This document shows, one piece after another, positions 63,495 through 64,000 of a stretch of 64,000 nt of DNA. Source of the DNA: Bradyrhizobium ivorense (GTDB lineage: Bacteria; Pseudomonadota; Alphaproteobacteria; Rhizobiales; Xanthobacteraceae); assembly GCF_900696085.1 (NCBI RefSeq), contig NZ_CAADFC020000018.1:21165-85164 (forward strand), read 5' to 3'. The notes beneath the pieces were generated by a model. That model saw nothing but the letters and a program-made list of their open reading frames with translations, did no database searches and was not told the DNA's origin. Numbering within the stretch: the stretch's first letter is position 1; each line of letters begins with the position of its first letter. The position numbers and the translations under genes are program-made.

Positions 63495-64000
63495 ATGACG
63501 AAGATTAGCACGATTGGTTTGGACTTGGCGAAGAACGTGTTTCAAGTTCACGGGGTTGATGCGGCGGGAGCTGTGGTGCTGAGGCGGCAACTTCGGCGGG
63601 CCGCCGTGGAGAAGTTTTTTGCGCAGTTGCCGCCGTGCCTGGTGGGCATGGAGGCCTGTGGCAGCGCGCATCATTGGGCACGGGTGATCGGGAAGTACGG
63701 CCACGAAGTCAAGCTGATGCCGCCGGCCTATGTGAAGCCTTATGTGAAGCGCAACAAGAACGATGGCCGGGACGCGGAGGCGATCTGCGAGGCGGTGAGC
63801 CGGCCGACGATGCGCTTTGTGGCGGTGAAGAGCGTCGCGCAGCAGGCGGCGCTGGCGGTTCACGGCACCCGCGCGCTGCTGGTTCGGCAGCGGACGATGG
63901 CCGCGAACGCGCTGCGGGCGGCGCTGAGCGAGCTCGGGATCGTGGCGGCGCAGGGCTATGAGGGGCTGCGCGAGCTGATGGCCCGGCTCGAGAAGCCGAG
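63495..64000 (+). CDS. IS110 family transposase, N-terminal part (cut by window edge)
   Basis: 168 codons, open to the right edge. It has the DEDD motifs: Asp in GLDLAKNVFQVHG, Glu in GMEACGSAHHW and NDGRDAEAI. Members of this family are about 340 residues. It is a different subgroup from the copy at 49240 and is adjacent to a type A REP. Confidence 0.93.
   Translation, partial: MTKISTIGLDLAKNVFQVHGVDAAGAVVLRRQLRRAAVEKFFAQLPPCLVGMEACGSAHHWARVIGKYGHEVKLMPPAYVKPYVKRNKNDGRDAEAICEAVSRPTMRFVAVKSVAQQAALAVHGTRALLVRQRTMAANALRAALSELGIVAAQGYEGLRELMARLEKP

Overview
The window is GC-rich alphaproteobacterial chromosome, most likely Bradyrhizobium or a close relative. The clues are a eukaryote-type glutamine synthetase II (glnII) divergent from a gstI-like gene, many lineage-typical small secreted proteins, several families of dispersed extragenic palindromes, and repeated GrlR-like genes. 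I saw no plasmid, phage or CRISPR signature and no tRNA or rRNA gene. Most genes are housekeeping or catabolic and are densely packed on both strands.

Layout. 1-9 kb: SDR oxidoreductase, flavin reductase, a chemoreceptor, an acyl-CoA dehydrogenase, nitroreductase, PsiF-repeat, PilZ and metallo-hydrolase genes, and a hexapeptide acetyltransferase. 9.1-9.8 kb: a REP-associated tyrosine transposase (RAYT) flanked by its palindromes. 9.8-13 kb: ABC-F ATPase, a DMT transporter and the first GrlR-like gene. 13-18.2 kb: a probable exported molybdenum hydroxylase system (unknown secreted protein, Tat-signal large subunit, 2Fe-2S subunit, diheme cytochrome c). 18-26 kb: small genes, a GrlR-like gene translationally coupled to a binding-protein-like gene, then glnII with a sigma-54 promoter and gstI. 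26-33.3 kb: a catabolic-looking cluster (two SDRs, TPP decarboxylase, alpha/beta hydrolase, AhpD-like, DUF417) with a divergent LysR regulator. 33.2-34.3 kb: two more GrlR-like genes in tandem. 34-38 kb: assorted enzymes. 38.2-41.1 kb: an apparently complete tryptophan-to-anthranilate operon. 41-48.9 kb: M20 deacylase, a PNPOx-like/MocR divergent pair, small secreted proteins, CreA and an L,D-transpeptidase. 49.2-50.3 kb: an IS110-family element. 50.6-63.3 kb: glutathione peroxidase, polysaccharide deacetylase, a DHFR-like protein, a truncated threonyl-tRNA synthetase, DoxX, malic enzyme, a large anchored protein, aspS and selO. From 63.5 kb: a second IS110-family transposase running off the end.

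Most interesting: (1) the short ThrRS paralog (catalytic plus anticodon domains only) is preceded by a near-consensus promoter, a 25-codon leader peptide with four ACC threonine codons, and a 13-bp terminator hairpin, which together look like a ribosome-mediated attenuator; (2) four genes carry seven copies of a GrlR-like domain, one of them coupled to a solute-binding-like protein; (3) a RAYT sits with its cognate-looking REPs, and related doublets are scattered through the window; (4) both IS110-family transposase genes have the same kind of imperfect 11-bp inverted repeat abutting the start codon, and both lie next to REPs.
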